This document shows positions 50,220 through 60,040 of a stretch of 64,000 nucleotides of DNA, piece by piece. The position numbers and the translations under genes were made by a program. The stretch's first letter is position 1, and every line of letters starts with the position of its first letter. This DNA comes from Corynebacterium meridianum (lineage in GTDB: Bacteria; Actinomycetota; Actinomycetes; Mycobacteriales; Mycobacteriaceae), in assembly GCF_016342265.1 (NCBI RefSeq), contig NZ_JAEIOS010000011.1, positions 434,001 through 498,000 of the forward strand, in the 5' to 3' direction. Under the pieces are notes generated by a model that worked only from the letters and a program-made list of their open reading frames with translations, was not told the DNA's origin and made no database searches.

Positions 50220-51050
50220 ATGTCCCAGAAGCCGGCCGAGAAGCCGCAGAACACCAGCACCCCCCTTCCCGCGAGCGACCGGGAGGCAGGCAAGGCCCCC
50301 GGGCACTGGCTGCTGGCCAGGGTCGGGAAGAAGGTCCTGCGCCCCGGTGGACGGGAGACGACGGAGTGGGTGATCAACCACCTGCCCGTCGAGGGCCACG
50401 CTGTCGTGGAGTTCGCCCCGGGCCTCGGGGTGACGGCCGCGGAGCTGCTCGCCCGGAAACCGTCCAGCTACGTCGGCGTCGACGCGGACGCGGACGCCTG
50501 CGCGATCACCGGTTCCAAGCTCCCGCAGAATAACCCCAACTTCCGGATGCAGCTCGGTTCCGCGAAGGAGACAAACCTCGAGGCCGGTTCTGCCGATGTC
50601 GTCATCGGGGAGGCGATGCTGACGATGCAGACCGACAAGCACAAGCTGGAGATCATGCGGGAGGCGCACCGGATCCTGCGCCCCGGCGGCCGGTACGGCA
50701 TCCACGAGCTCGGTCTGCACCCGGACAACCTGGATCCGGTGATCAAGAACCGCATCCAGAAGGATCTGGCCCGCGCCATCAAGGTCAACGCCCGTCCCCT
50801 GACAACGGCGGAGTGGACCGAGCTGGCGGAGGAGGCCGGCTTCCGCGTCGTGGACGTCTACCACGCACCGATGGCACTGCTCGAGCCGAAGCGTATGGTC
50901 GCTGACGAGGGCCTCCCCCGGACCCTGAAGATCATCTTCAACGTGCTCCGGCAGCCCGAGATCCGTAAGCGGGTGATGACGATGCGCCGCACGTTCACCA
51001 CCTACGCCGACAACCTGAACGCCATCGGTATGGTGCTCGAGAGGAAGTGA
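50220..51050 (+). CDS. Class I SAM-dependent methyltransferase
   Basis: A 276-residue protein with the SAM-binding GxGxG-like motif VVEFAPGLGVTAAELLAR, acidic ribose-binding VGVDADADA, the ADVVIGEAMLTMQ motif and HRILRPGGRYGIHELGL, as in UbiE/Erg6-type enzymes. Substrate unknown. It forms a unit with the cupin gene 7 bp downstream. GGAGAACACC precedes the ATG. Confidence 0.85.
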   Translation: MSQKPAEKPQNTSTPLPASDREAGKAPGHWLLARVGKKVLRPGGRETTEWVINHLPVEGHAVVEFAPGLGVTAAELLARKPSSYVGVDADADACAITGSKLPQNNPNFRMQLGSAKETNLEAGSADVVIGEAMLTMQTDKHKLEIMREAHRILRPGGRYGIHELGLHPDNLDPVIKNRIQKDLARAIKVNARPLTTAEWTELAEEAGFRVVDVYHAPMALLEPKRMVADEGLPRTLKIIFNVLRQPEIRKRVMTMRRTFTTYADNLNAIGMVLERK

Positions 51051-51057
51051 CAGGAAC

Positions 51058-51459
51058 ATGGAGATCCCGGTCAACCAGCCGGACACCTTCGGTGAACCGG
51101 AGCGTGAGTCAACCGGAACCATGACGGTGCTGGACCTCGTCGAAGAGGCCGCGGACGCCAATCCGGACCGCAGTGTCCCGGCCGTGAAACGGGTCCTGGA
51201 GGGCAACGGGGCGAACATCATCACCTTCAGCTTCGCCCCAGGTCAGCGGCTCAACGACCACAAGGCCGCCCACCCCATCACCGTGCAGTGCCTCACGGGG
51301 ACACTCGACTTCACCTGCGGCGAGGAGACGGTACGGATGACACCCGGGACCGTCCTGCACCTTGATGACCACGTCGTGCACCGCGTCGACTGCCCCGCCG
51401 ACGCCACCGAGGAACGCAGCATCCTCCTGCTCCACATGCTCACCGGCGAACGGCACTGA
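51058..51459 (+). CDS. Cupin-domain protein
   Basis: A 133-residue small cupin: the first motif is FAPGQRLNDHKAAHPITVQCL and the second PGTVLHLDDHVVHRVDCP, with His residues where a metal is usually bound. N-terminal 45 residues are a charged extension. Probably a metal-dependent enzyme or sensor acting with the methyltransferase upstream. Confidence 0.8.
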   Translation: MEIPVNQPDTFGEPERESTGTMTVLDLVEEAADANPDRSVPAVKRVLEGNGANIITFSFAPGQRLNDHKAAHPITVQCLTGTLDFTCGEETVRMTPGTVLHLDDHVVHRVDCPADATEERSILLLHMLTGERH

Positions 51460-51513
51460 TCCACCACCACGACGGGAGCGTCCCCACCTGAGCCCCGGTG
51501 TCCGCGCCGGGGC

Positions 51514-53133
51514 TCAGTGCTGTTCCCGGACCTGTCCGCCGGTCACCTCGAGTACCCGGGTCGCCCGGAACGTGTCCCGCATCCTGCGGTCGTGGGTCAC
51601 GAGCAGGACGGTACCGGGGAAACTCTCGACCGCCTGCTCCAACTGTTCGATGGCCGGGAGGTCGAGGTGGTTGCTCGGCTCGTCGAGCACGAGGAGGTTG
51701 GTTCCGCGCACCTGCAGCAGTGCGAGGGCGGCGCGGGTCCGCTCCCCCGGCGAAAGCGAGTCGCAGGCACGGTGGACATGGTCACCGGTGAGACCGAACT
51801 TCGCGAGCAGGGTCCGCAGCTCCGCGGTCCCGAGATCAGGTTCCTCCGCACCGAACACGTCGACGAGTGGTTCGGTACCGCGGAACACCTCGCGTGCCTG
51901 GTCGATGCGCCCGAGGCGGACACCGGACCCGAGTGCGGACGGATCGGTGAGCAGCCCGAGCAGCGTGGATTTACCCGAACCGTTGGCACCGGTGATCAGG
52001 ATCCTGTCCCCGTAGGTGACCTGGAGATCGACGGGGCCGAGCCGGAAATCACCGAGATCGACCACGGCACCGTTCAACGTCGACACGACGTTCCCGGAGC
52101 GGGGTGCCGCCGCGATGTCCATCTGCAGCACCCACTCCTTCCGCGGCTCCTCCACCTCCTCGAGCCGGTCGAGGGCACGTTCGGACTGGGCGATCTTCCC
52201 CGCCTGCTTCTCACTGCGTTGCCCGGCCCGGTGCCTGATGTGCTTGTCGTTGTCGGTGGATTTCCGGATCGCGTTCTTCGTCCCCTTGTCCAACCAGGTC
52301 TTCTGGGCCTGGACCCGGTCCTTCAGTGCTCCGACCTTGTCGGCGTACTCCTCGTATTCCTCGCGGGCCCGCTCCCGCGCCCGCTCACGTTCCACGAGAA
52401 AGGCCTCCCAACCACCGTTGTAGACGGTGATCTGACGCTGCGCCGAGTCCAGTTCCACCACGCCGGTCACGGTGCGGGCGAGGAACTCGCGGTCGTGGCT
52501 GACGATCATCATGGGCCGATGATCGGCCAGAACAAACGCTTCTAGGATCTCCAGCCCTTCAAGGTCAAGATCATTAGTTGGCTCATCCAAAAGCAATACG
52601 TCATGACTCGACAGCAAAATGACAGCAAGATTGACACGAGCGGCCTGTCCACCGGACAACGCACTCATCGGCAGTGCCTCATCCACCGTCAGCCCCAGTC
52701 GCGCGGCAACGTGAGCATAGCGCTCTTCAAAGTCCGCGCCGCCGAGCGCCAACCAGGTGTTCAGCGCATCGCCATAAGCGTCACACACGGTGTCGTCCCC
52801 CGCCGCCATCGCGCCCGCATATCGTTCCATGTCATGTTGTGCGGCAGCCACCCCAGTCTGACGCGCGATGAACTCGCTGACGCTTTCCACACGGCGTTGA
52901 ATCTCCTGATGGAGGAACCCCACTGTCATATCGTGCGGTGAGCGCCGTATCGTACCGCGTATCTCCGCGGCACCGGGTACCCCCGCCAACGCCGAGAGAA
53001 CAGTGGATTTTCCCGCGCCATTCGGTCCAGTCAAACCCCAACGATGCCCCGAATCTATCACCAGATTTAGACCATCAAATAAGGTGCGCGCCCCATAGCG
53101 GGCACTCAACGAGGTGATCGTGATCGTACTCAT
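51514..53133 (-). CDS. ABC-F protein (complete, chimeric)
   Basis: A 539-residue twin-ATPase without membrane spans: Walker A GPNGAGKST and GANGSGKST, signatures ALSGGQAAR and SLSPGERTR, Walker [12 protein letters not shown] and LVLDEPSNHLD, with a charged interdomain linker ([20 protein letters not shown]). ABC-F proteins act on the ribosome, some giving antibiotic resistance. The first ~186 codons (52576-53133) have lower GC and a different codon style; from 52575 on the DNA is identical to the high-GC copy at 55724-56604. It is thus a recombinant of a foreign N-terminal part and a native C-terminal part. Confidence 0.9.
   Translation of the reverse strand: MSTITITSLSARYGARTLFDGLNLVIDSGHRWGLTGPNGAGKSTVLSALAGVPGAAEIRGTIRRSPHDMTVGFLHQEIQRRVESVSEFIARQTGVAAAQHDMERYAGAMAAGDDTVCDAYGDALNTWLALGGADFEERYAHVAARLGLTVDEALPMSALSGGQAARVNLAVILLSSHDVLLLDEPTNDLDLEGLEILEAFVLADHRPMMIVSHDREFLARTVTGVVELDSAQRQITVYNGGWEAFLVERERARERAREEYEEYADKVGALKDRVQAQKTWLDKGTKNAIRKSTDNDKHIRHRAGQRSEKQAGKIAQSERALDRLEEVEEPRKEWVLQMDIAAAPRSGNVVSTLNGAVVDLGDFRLGPVDLQVTYGDRILITGANGSGKSTLLGLLTDPSALGSGVRLGRIDQAREVFRGTEPLVDVFGAEEPDLGTAELRTLLAKFGLTGDHVHRACDSLSPGERTRAALALLQVRGTNLLVLDEPSNHLDLPAIEQLEQAVESFPGTVLLVTHDRRMRDTFRATRVLEVTGGQVREQH
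51695..52575. repeat. 881-bp direct repeat, copy 1
   Basis: Base-for-base match by eye with 55724-56604 (offset 4029). It covers the middle of the ABC-F gene. Confidence 0.9.
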
Positions 53134-53267
53134 GCCGCGATAGTACCCGCAGCACCCTCGGTATTTTCAATGCCCCATAATGCAGAATTAGCACAGTTGC
53201 TTTGTAATGCCTGACACATTACATAGCTTTTTCGGAATAAAACCTTTCCCCCACCGGCCATGTGATT

Positions 53268-53286
53268 ATAGGATAGCCTCACCTTA
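53268..53286 (+). promoter_or_regulatory. DtxR-type iron box
   Basis: ATAGGATAGCCTCACCTTA matches the DtxR consensus TTAGGTTAGCCTAACCTAA at 15 of 19 positions and overlaps the probable -10 zone of the YncE-like gene. It implies repression in iron-replete cells. Confidence 0.7.
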
Positions 53287-53359
53287 GGCGTGGCATGTAT
53301 CTGTTATTTCCTTACGCGCTTATGGTTCCCCCATTCAATAAACCCATATGGAGACTTCC

Positions 53360-55291
53360 ATGGCTTTGCCTTCTCGTTCCACCCGCACCGGTCGGCACGC
53401 TCTCGCAGCGCTTGCATCGACGACCCTTATCTTCGCGATCGTCCCTGCGGTAGCACCCACCGCCTACGCCCAAACCACGAACAACGACGCAGCAAGCGAC
53501 ACCGCCGCGGCACCGACCGCAGCGGTCACGAGTTCGTACACCTACGTGACGAGCTTCGGCCGGATTGATGCCGGTTACTTCGTCACGGTCACCGGACTTA
53601 CCCCCGGAGTGCCTCTCACCGCAACCGTTGACGGCAAGCCCGTTAGTTTTTGGTTTGAAGGGGACGAACTGAAGCCGACCAGGACCATCGACTCCGCCGA
53701 GAGCGCTTCTGTGGAAATCACCGGCAAGGCCGGCGAGATCTTCGGTGGTATCGAGCACGCCATCGCAATCACCGACGGCACACACACGGCTACGACCACC
53801 GCAATGCTCGACCCGCTGTTTAATCTCGGCAGCCCCGATGCCCCTACTTTGGCAAACACCGCTATCGGCACCACGAACTTACAAGTCAAGGTGCAGAACC
53901 TCGCCGCGGGCAGCAAGATCACCGCAGTCGGTGTCGATGGCGCCAACTGGCTTACCCCCAACGCCACATACGTCACCGATTCGGCGGGTAATCTCACCAT
54001 CCCCGACGTACACATCCCCAACGATCCATCGCTGATCAATAAGACCGTCAAGGTGTCTTATCTCGCCCCCGGCGAAACCACGCCCCGTGAGTACGACACT
54101 GACGAGGAGATCCAACCGCCGTCACCGGTACTCAACCCCGACACCAACGAGATCGTGTCCACCGTATTGGGTCGTGGTCTCTATCAGAGCGCCTACGCAC
54201 CGACGATGAACAAGCTTTTTGTCACCCGCGCATCCCGCGATAGCGACAATGCGGGCACCATCTACGTCATTAACCCCGACACGCTTGCGGTGGAAAAGAG
54301 CTTCGATACTATCGACCGCAACGGAAAGAAGAACACCACCGAATCACAGCCGCACGGCATTGCTATCGATGAGGTGCACAACAATATCTGGGTGAGCAAC
54401 AGCCACGGCGACTCCGTGAGTATCTACGATGCCACCACGGGTGCACTCAAGCACATCAGCGCTCCGGGGGAGGTCAATCACCCGCGTAGCTTCGCCATCG
54501 ACACCGCCGCCAACCGCGTGTACGTGTCCGAGCCGCTCCAGCACGACCAGGAGAGCATCTCCGTTTTCGATGCAACGACCTTCGCCAAGCTCGAGTCCCT
54601 GCCGACACCGGGTTACGCCGGCACGATGCAGTTCGTCTTGGATCCGGCGACGCATAGCCTCTACACCAACAACTGGAAGGGGACGAGCGCCGCACGGATC
54701 AACACGGAAACCGGAAAGATGGACATCTTCACGCTGCCGGGTGATGGTGAATCACGACGGGGTTATTCAGCTCTTGACCTGAAGCGCAACCGTCTCTACG
54801 TTGCCAGCCAGTTCCCGTCCGCTGTGTACGCGATCGATCTGAACACCGGGGCCGTTGTCAATAGCGTCGAGGTCGGTGGGCAAACCCTCGGTGTCGCATA
54901 TGACCCGTCTATCGACACGATCGGTGTGGTCAGCCGGACATCGGGTACGTTCACCACCATCAACCCCGACACCTTCGCCATCGGATCAAACCAGGCCGTA
55001 GGTGCTTTGGCTAACGATGTCTCCACCGATGGTGCAGGGCACTTCTTTGTCACCACCGCCCCCAGCCGTGCCGAACTCCAGGGCGGCGACACGCTGCTGC
55101 GTGTCAGCCCGAAGAAGACTCAGGATAACGGCAGCACCCCCGGCTCGACATCGAGCAGCGCCGGACTCCTTGGTGTCTTTGCCGCTATCGCAGCTCTCTT
55201 GGGCAGCCTGGCGTGGATCTTCCATTACCCCGCACAGCAGTTGCTGGGTGCTATCCACCTTCCGCAGCTCCCCCAGCTCCCCCGTTTCTAA
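53360..55291 (+). CDS. Exported YncE-like beta-propeller surface protein
   Basis: A 643-residue protein from ATG 53360 (GGAGA upstream) with a signal peptide ending TAYAQ. After an Ig-like region (~residues 45-240), repeated blades read [65 protein letters not shown], as in YncE/NHL propellers. The C-terminus has a Ser/Gly spacer, a membrane span ([19 protein letters not shown]) and a short tail, so it is probably membrane-anchored outside the cell. The DtxR box suggests a role in iron or haem acquisition; E. coli YncE is also iron-repressed. Lower GC than the backbone. Confidence 0.82.
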
Positions 55292-55387
55292 TCCTCGGGT
55301 CCGAGTTATAGCAGCGCCACGCTGGGCCCTGACGGGTCGTCCAACGCGGCGCTGCTTGAACCTTGAAGCACAAAAGACGTAAGCAAC

Positions 55388-55428
55388 AATAAACCCCAGG
55401 ACGCTCATGCGTACCTGGGGTTTATTGT
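55388..55428. terminator. Bidirectional terminator
   Basis: CAATAAACCCCAGG pairs with CCTGGGGTTTATTG around a 13-base loop, between the YncE-like gene and the convergent rpsP fragment. Confidence 0.8.
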
Positions 55429-55458
55429 GTGCACCGGATAACCGGCATCACTGACTGA

Positions 55459-55723
55459 CTATTCAGCAGCGGTTTCCTCAGCAGCGGCAGCCTCTTCAGC
55501 AGCGTTCTCGGCCTTGATCTCGTCAGCGGCGGCCTTCTTGGCGGCCTCCTCCTTCTCGGCGCGGGATTTGCGCTTCTTCTCCGTGACGGCCTCGACGGAG
55601 GGGCCCTCGTTGGCCTCGGCGAGCGCGGCGTTGAACAGGTCCAGCTTGCTGGGCTTCGGCTCGGCGACGCGCAGGATGCCCCTGGGCCCCTGCAGGCCCT
55701 TGAACTTCTGCCAGTCGCCGGTC
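55459..55723 (-). pseudogene. rpsP 3' fragment fused to ABC-F
   Basis: Encodes [20 protein letters not shown] to the acidic S16 tail, about 88% identical in DNA to the native rpsP 3' end at 59555-59820. It joins in frame to the truncated ABC-F at 55723/55724, giving a possible 460-residue hybrid from GTG 56841. It lacks the S16 core, so it is not a ribosomal protein. Its divergence from native rpsP suggests it came from a related strain. Confidence 0.85.
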
Positions 55724-56604
55724 AGGTTGGTTCCGCGCACCTGCAGCAGTGCGAGGGCGGCGCGGGTCCGCTCCCCCGGCGAAAGCGAGTCGCAGGCACG
55801 GTGGACATGGTCACCGGTGAGACCGAACTTCGCGAGCAGGGTCCGCAGCTCCGCGGTCCCGAGATCAGGTTCCTCCGCACCGAACACGTCGACGAGTGGT
55901 TCGGTACCGCGGAACACCTCGCGTGCCTGGTCGATGCGCCCGAGGCGGACACCGGACCCGAGTGCGGACGGATCGGTGAGCAGCCCGAGCAGCGTGGATT
56001 TACCCGAACCGTTGGCACCGGTGATCAGGATCCTGTCCCCGTAGGTGACCTGGAGATCGACGGGGCCGAGCCGGAAATCACCGAGATCGACCACGGCACC
56101 GTTCAACGTCGACACGACGTTCCCGGAGCGGGGTGCCGCCGCGATGTCCATCTGCAGCACCCACTCCTTCCGCGGCTCCTCCACCTCCTCGAGCCGGTCG
56201 AGGGCACGTTCGGACTGGGCGATCTTCCCCGCCTGCTTCTCACTGCGTTGCCCGGCCCGGTGCCTGATGTGCTTGTCGTTGTCGGTGGATTTCCGGATCG
56301 CGTTCTTCGTCCCCTTGTCCAACCAGGTCTTCTGGGCCTGGACCCGGTCCTTCAGTGCTCCGACCTTGTCGGCGTACTCCTCGTATTCCTCGCGGGCCCG
56401 CTCCCGCGCCCGCTCACGTTCCACGAGAAAGGCCTCCCAACCACCGTTGTAGACGGTGATCTGACGCTGCGCCGAGTCCAGTTCCACCACGCCGGTCACG
56501 GTGCGGGCGAGGAACTCGCGGTCGTGGCTGACGATCATCATGGGCCGATGATCGGCCAGAACAAACGCTTCTAGGATCTCCAGCCCTTCAAGGTCAAGAT
56601 CATT
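55724..56604. repeat. 881-bp direct repeat, copy 2
   Basis: Matches 51695-52575. The repeats bracket 52576-55723. Confidence 0.9.
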
Positions 56605-57163
56605 CGTCGGCTCATCGAGCAGCAGGATGTCGTGTCCGGCGAGCAGGATCACGGCCAGATTGGCGCGTGCCGCCTGACCTCCGGAAAGCGCCGTCACGGG
56701 AAGATCCGGGGCGACGTCGAGCCCGAGGCGCGCGGCGACGCGCTCGTAGCGTTCGTCGAAGTCAGCTCCCCCGAGATCGAGCCATTCCTGGAGCGCAGCG
56801 CTGTAGGCGTCCCCGGTGGCGTCGTCCCCCGTGGACAGCACCTAGGCGAGGGCGTCCATCCGTTCCAGGCCGCCGGTTACACCGGTGTGCCGGGCGATGA
56901 AGGCGCGGACGCTCTCCTCCCCGCGCTCCACCTCCTGTTCGAGCAGGCCGACGGTCGCGTCGGGCGGTGAGAGCAGGCGCTCACCGGTGATCTCCGCTCC
57001 GGCAGCCCTTCCGGCACAGATCGCGAGGAGCATTGATTTCCCGGCGCCGTTCGGGCCCGTCAGCTCCCACCGCTGTCCGTCCGCGACCACCAGGTCGAGA
57101 TGCTCGAAGAGGGGACGCGCGCCGTGGGCCGCGCAGAGATCGCTGAGGGTGAGGGTGGTTCAT
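55724..57163 (-). pseudogene. Broken native ABC-F gene
   Basis: Frame reads TTLTLSDLCAAHGARPLFEH, Walker A GPNGAGKSM and so on, but the ATG at 57163 is one base out of frame (ATG-A-ACC) and an in-frame TAG lies at 56841-56843 before the second part. The last ~60 residues, including the second Walker B, are missing and replaced by rpsP sequence. High GC like the backbone. The lost 3' end is now attached to the other ABC-F copy (51514-51694). Confidence 0.85.
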
Positions 57164-57411
57164 GCGGCCAGCGTACAGCCGACCCCACCGGACCACTGAA
57201 AGCGGCGGCCGATCCTCCCGGCGGCGGCATCGGCGGGGACCCCGGCTGTGCTCCGGCCGCTGTCAGGTGTCCGGGCCCACCGTCCAGCACCGTAGAGGAT
57301 CGCGGATCCGGGCGGGGATCTTCCCGGCAGCTCCACATGTCGGGGAAGTAAGCGGTGACACAGCAGGGGGCACCTCGTGAGGGGAACAACGTAAGGCACA
57401 TAATGGGGAAC

Positions 57412-58890
57412 ATGACTAGCTCACAGCAGGTCGGCGAACCGGCCAGAGAGAAGACCTTCTTCGGTCAGCCCTGGGGGCTGGCCAACCTCTTCGGGGTGGA
57501 GATGTGGGAGCGCTTCAGCTTCTACGGCATGCAGGCCATCCTCGTGTACTACATGTACTTCTCCGCTTCCGAGGGTGGACTCGGAATGGACAAGGCCCAG
57601 GCCACGTCCATCATCGGTGCGTACGGCGGGCTCGTGTACATGGCCTCCCTCGCCGCGGCCCTGGTCGCCGACCGCTTCCTCGGCTCCGAGCGCACGCTCT
57701 TCTGGTCAGCTGTGCTGGTCATGCTGGGACACATCTCGCTCTCCGTGCTCCCCGGCGTCGCCGGTCTCGCCATCGGCCTCATAGCCATCGCACTCGGATC
57801 CGGTGGCATCAAGACCAACGCGTCCGTGGTGCTCGGACAGCTCTACTCGCGTACCGACTCGCGGCGTGACGCCGGTTTCTCGATCTTCTACCTCGGCATC
57901 AATATCGGCGCTCTCGCCGGCCCGATCCTCACCGGCTGGCTGCGGGTGTCCAACGGGTTCCACTGGGGCTTCGGCCTCGCCGCGGTGGGCATGGCCATCG
58001 GGCTCACCCAATACATCCTGATGCGGAAGACAACCATCGGCGCAGCCGGGCACGAGGTCCCGAACCCGCTGCCCAAACGCCAGTACCCGCTGTGGTTCGG
58101 CAGCGTCATCGCGATCGTCGTGGTCTGCGTACTGCTCATCGGCACCGGCACGGTCAAGGTCCAGTGGCTGTCCGACATCGTCACGGTCGTGGCGCTCATC
58201 TCGGCGGTCGTGCTCTGGTGCCAGATGTACTTCTCTCCGCTGACCACCGCCACCGAGAAGTCCCGCCTCATCGGTTTCATCCCGATCTTCATCTCAGGAT
58301 CGCTGTTCTTCGGCGTCTTCCAGCAGCAGTTCACCGTCATCGCGATCTTCGCTGAGACCCGCCTCGACCGGAACGTCCTCGGTGTCGAACTCGCCCCCGA
58401 GTTCGTGCAGTCGATCAACCCGACCTTCATCATCCTGTTCTCCGTCGTCTTCGCCACACTGTGGACGAAGCTGGGTGACCGCCAGTGGTCGAGCCCCGTG
58501 AAGTTCGGCGTCGCGAACGTCATCATCGGCGTCTCACTGTTCTTCTTCCTGCCGTTCGTCGGGGGTGAGGAGAACTCCACGCCGGTCTATGCCATCGTCT
58601 GGATCCTGTTCCTGTTCACCATGGCGGAGCTCCTCCTGTCGCCCATCGGCAACTCGCTCGCCACCAAGCTCGCGCCCGAGGCCTACCCGTCACGGATGTT
58701 CGCCGTCTGGATGATGGCCATCGCGACCGGTACCGCACTGGCGGGCAGCCTCGCCGGCCACTACCACCCGGAGGACCCCTCCTCCGAGCGCACCTTCTTC
58801 CTCGTCATCGGTGTCGGCTCGGTCATCCTCGGTGTCCTGCTGATCGCGGCGAAGAAGTGGATCATGGCGAAGTTCGTCGACGTCCGCTAG
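57412..58890 (+). CDS. POT-family proton-coupled peptide transporter
   Basis: A 492-residue, ~14-span transporter that imports di- and tripeptides with protons. The family signatures are present: the ExxER-like EMWERFSFYGMQAILV near residue 27, the FSIFYLGINIGAL motif near 165 and QQFTVIAIFAE. Start ATG 57412 with GGGGAA upstream; ATG 57403 is an alternative. Closest named relatives are DtpT/YjdL type. Confidence 0.93.
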   Translation: MTSSQQVGEPAREKTFFGQPWGLANLFGVEMWERFSFYGMQAILVYYMYFSASEGGLGMDKAQATSIIGAYGGLVYMASLAAALVADRFLGSERTLFWSAVLVMLGHISLSVLPGVAGLAIGLIAIALGSGGIKTNASVVLGQLYSRTDSRRDAGFSIFYLGINIGALAGPILTGWLRVSNGFHWGFGLAAVGMAIGLTQYILMRKTTIGAAGHEVPNPLPKRQYPLWFGSVIAIVVVCVLLIGTGTVKVQWLSDIVTVVALISAVVLWCQMYFSPLTTATEKSRLIGFIPIFISGSLFFGVFQQQFTVIAIFAETRLDRNVLGVELAPEFVQSINPTFIILFSVVFATLWTKLGDRQWSSPVKFGVANVIIGVSLFFFLPFVGGEENSTPVYAIVWILFLFTMAELLLSPIGNSLATKLAPEAYPSRMFAVWMMAIATGTALAGSLAGHYHPEDPSSERTFFLVIGVGSVILGVLLIAAKKWIMAKFVDVR

Positions 58891-58920
58891 AGCCCACGCC
58901 GCTGCGGCGGTCCTGATGGA

Positions 58921-58960
58921 CTGTGCCCCGGTACCTCGGTGAGAAGGTACCGGGGCACAG
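58921..58960 (+). terminator. Terminator of the peptide transporter gene
   Basis: A perfect 16-bp stem (CTGTGCCCCGGTACCT and complement) with an 8-base loop, 31 bp after the stop. Confidence 0.75.
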
Positions 58961-59089
58961 TCATGCCGCCTGCTGCACCCCATGCACTCCGGGCACCCAC
59001 GGAGTCGGGGGCCGGACACGACGTCTCTTCCACGCAGAAGCTCTCTAGTGCAAGATACTGGGCAGTGAGACCACGGTGAGAGGATGATC

Positions 59090-59212
59090 ATGGGAAACAA
59101 GGCATGGGGTCACGGAAATCGTAAGGGCCTCAAGAAGGGGCGCATCCAGGGTGCTGCGAGCGGACTGGTGCTCGGAGCACTAATCACCGTGGTTCTCCTG
59201 GTACTTCTCTAG
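59090..59212 (+). CDS. 40-residue single-span membrane peptide
   Basis: MGNKAWGHGNRKGLKKGRIQ is followed by AASGLVLGALITVVLLVLL and a TAG stop. A basic N-terminus and one membrane helix are clear, and AGAGG precedes the start (an ATG two codons earlier is possible). It stands alone between a terminator and rpsP. Function unknown. Confidence 0.5.
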   Translation: MGNKAWGHGNRKGLKKGRIQGAASGLVLGALITVVLLVLL

Positions 59213-59466
59213 GCCCGGAGAAGCTTCGAGAGCCAGCTCGAACGGCCGGAGGCTACGACTCCGCCGGAACTATTTCTGCACCTGTGGACGGCTCCGAAGG
59301 CCTGAGCGGGTCAAGGCTCCGCACGTATCGTCACCCGGCAGGGCAAGACCGGACAGTCCCCTGCACAGTGAATCGGGTGGTATCTGGTCGCTGCACCTCA
59401 GGATTCCCCACGCCGAATGTGCGGCGCCGGGCCGCGTATCTCCCCGGCGGGCATGCCCGGGACACG
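59213..59466. other. Gene-free stretch
   Basis: 254 bases between the small membrane peptide and the rpsP terminator. A plus-strand frame (59284-59607) runs into rpsP antisense and lacks coding features. Confidence 0.5.
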
Positions 59467-59508
59467 AAAAAGCCCGCCGCGACCGAAAATCGGTGGCGGC
59501 GGGCTTTT
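59467..59508 (-). terminator. rpsP terminator
   Basis: On the minus strand AAAAGCCCGCCGC ... GCGGCGGGCTTTTT, with an inner ACCG/CGGT stem; 47 bp after the rpsP stop. Confidence 0.88.
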
Positions 59509-59554
59509 ACCGGGACTCCGCCGGAACGGCGGAACGGGGAGAGCCTGAGCGGAA

Positions 59555-60040
59555 TTACTCCGCTGCAGCTTCCTCGGCCTTCTCCTCGGCCTCGTCCTCG
59601 GCCTTGACCTCGTCGGCGGCGGCCTTCTTGGCAGCCTCCTCCTTCTCGGCGCGGGACTTACGCTTCTTCTCCGTGATGGCCTCGGCGGAGGGGCCCTCGT
59701 TGGCCTCGGCGAGCGCGGCGTTGAACAGGTCCAGCTTGCTGGGCTTCGGCTCGGCGACGCGCAGAGTGCCCTCGGCACCCGGCAGGCCCTTGAACTTCTG
59801 CCAGTCGCCGGTCACCTTGAGCAGTGCGAGAACCGGCTCGGTCGGCTGAGCGCCGACGGAGAGCCAGTGCTGTGCCCGCTCGGAGTCGATCTTGATGACG
59901 GAGGGATCGGACTTCGGCTCGTAGATGCCGATGTTCTCGATGACCTTGCCGGAACGGCGGGTGCGGGCGTCGGCGACGACGATGCGGTAGTGCGGGGTAC
60001 GGATCTTACCGAGACGCTGCAGCTTGATCTTGACGGCCAT
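59555..60040 (-). CDS. rpsP: 30S ribosomal protein S16
   Basis: S16 stabilises the 30S body. The core ([55 protein letters not shown]) takes the first ~80 residues. The 161-residue product is twice the E. coli length because of a charged C-terminal tail ([18 protein letters not shown]), usual in Actinobacteria. Confidence 0.96.
   Translation of the reverse strand: MAVKIKLQRLGKIRTPHYRIVVADARTRRSGKVIENIGIYEPKSDPSVIKIDSERAQHWLSVGAQPTEPVLALLKVTGDWQKFKGLPGAEGTLRVAEPKPSKLDLFNAALAEANEGPSAEAITEKKRKSRAEKEEAAKKAAADEVKAEDEAEEKAEEAAAE

Noticed and set aside
59284..59607. 107-residue plus-strand frame overlapping the rpsP 3' end
   Set aside because: Runs through the rpsP terminator and is Arg/Pro-rich antisense sequence.
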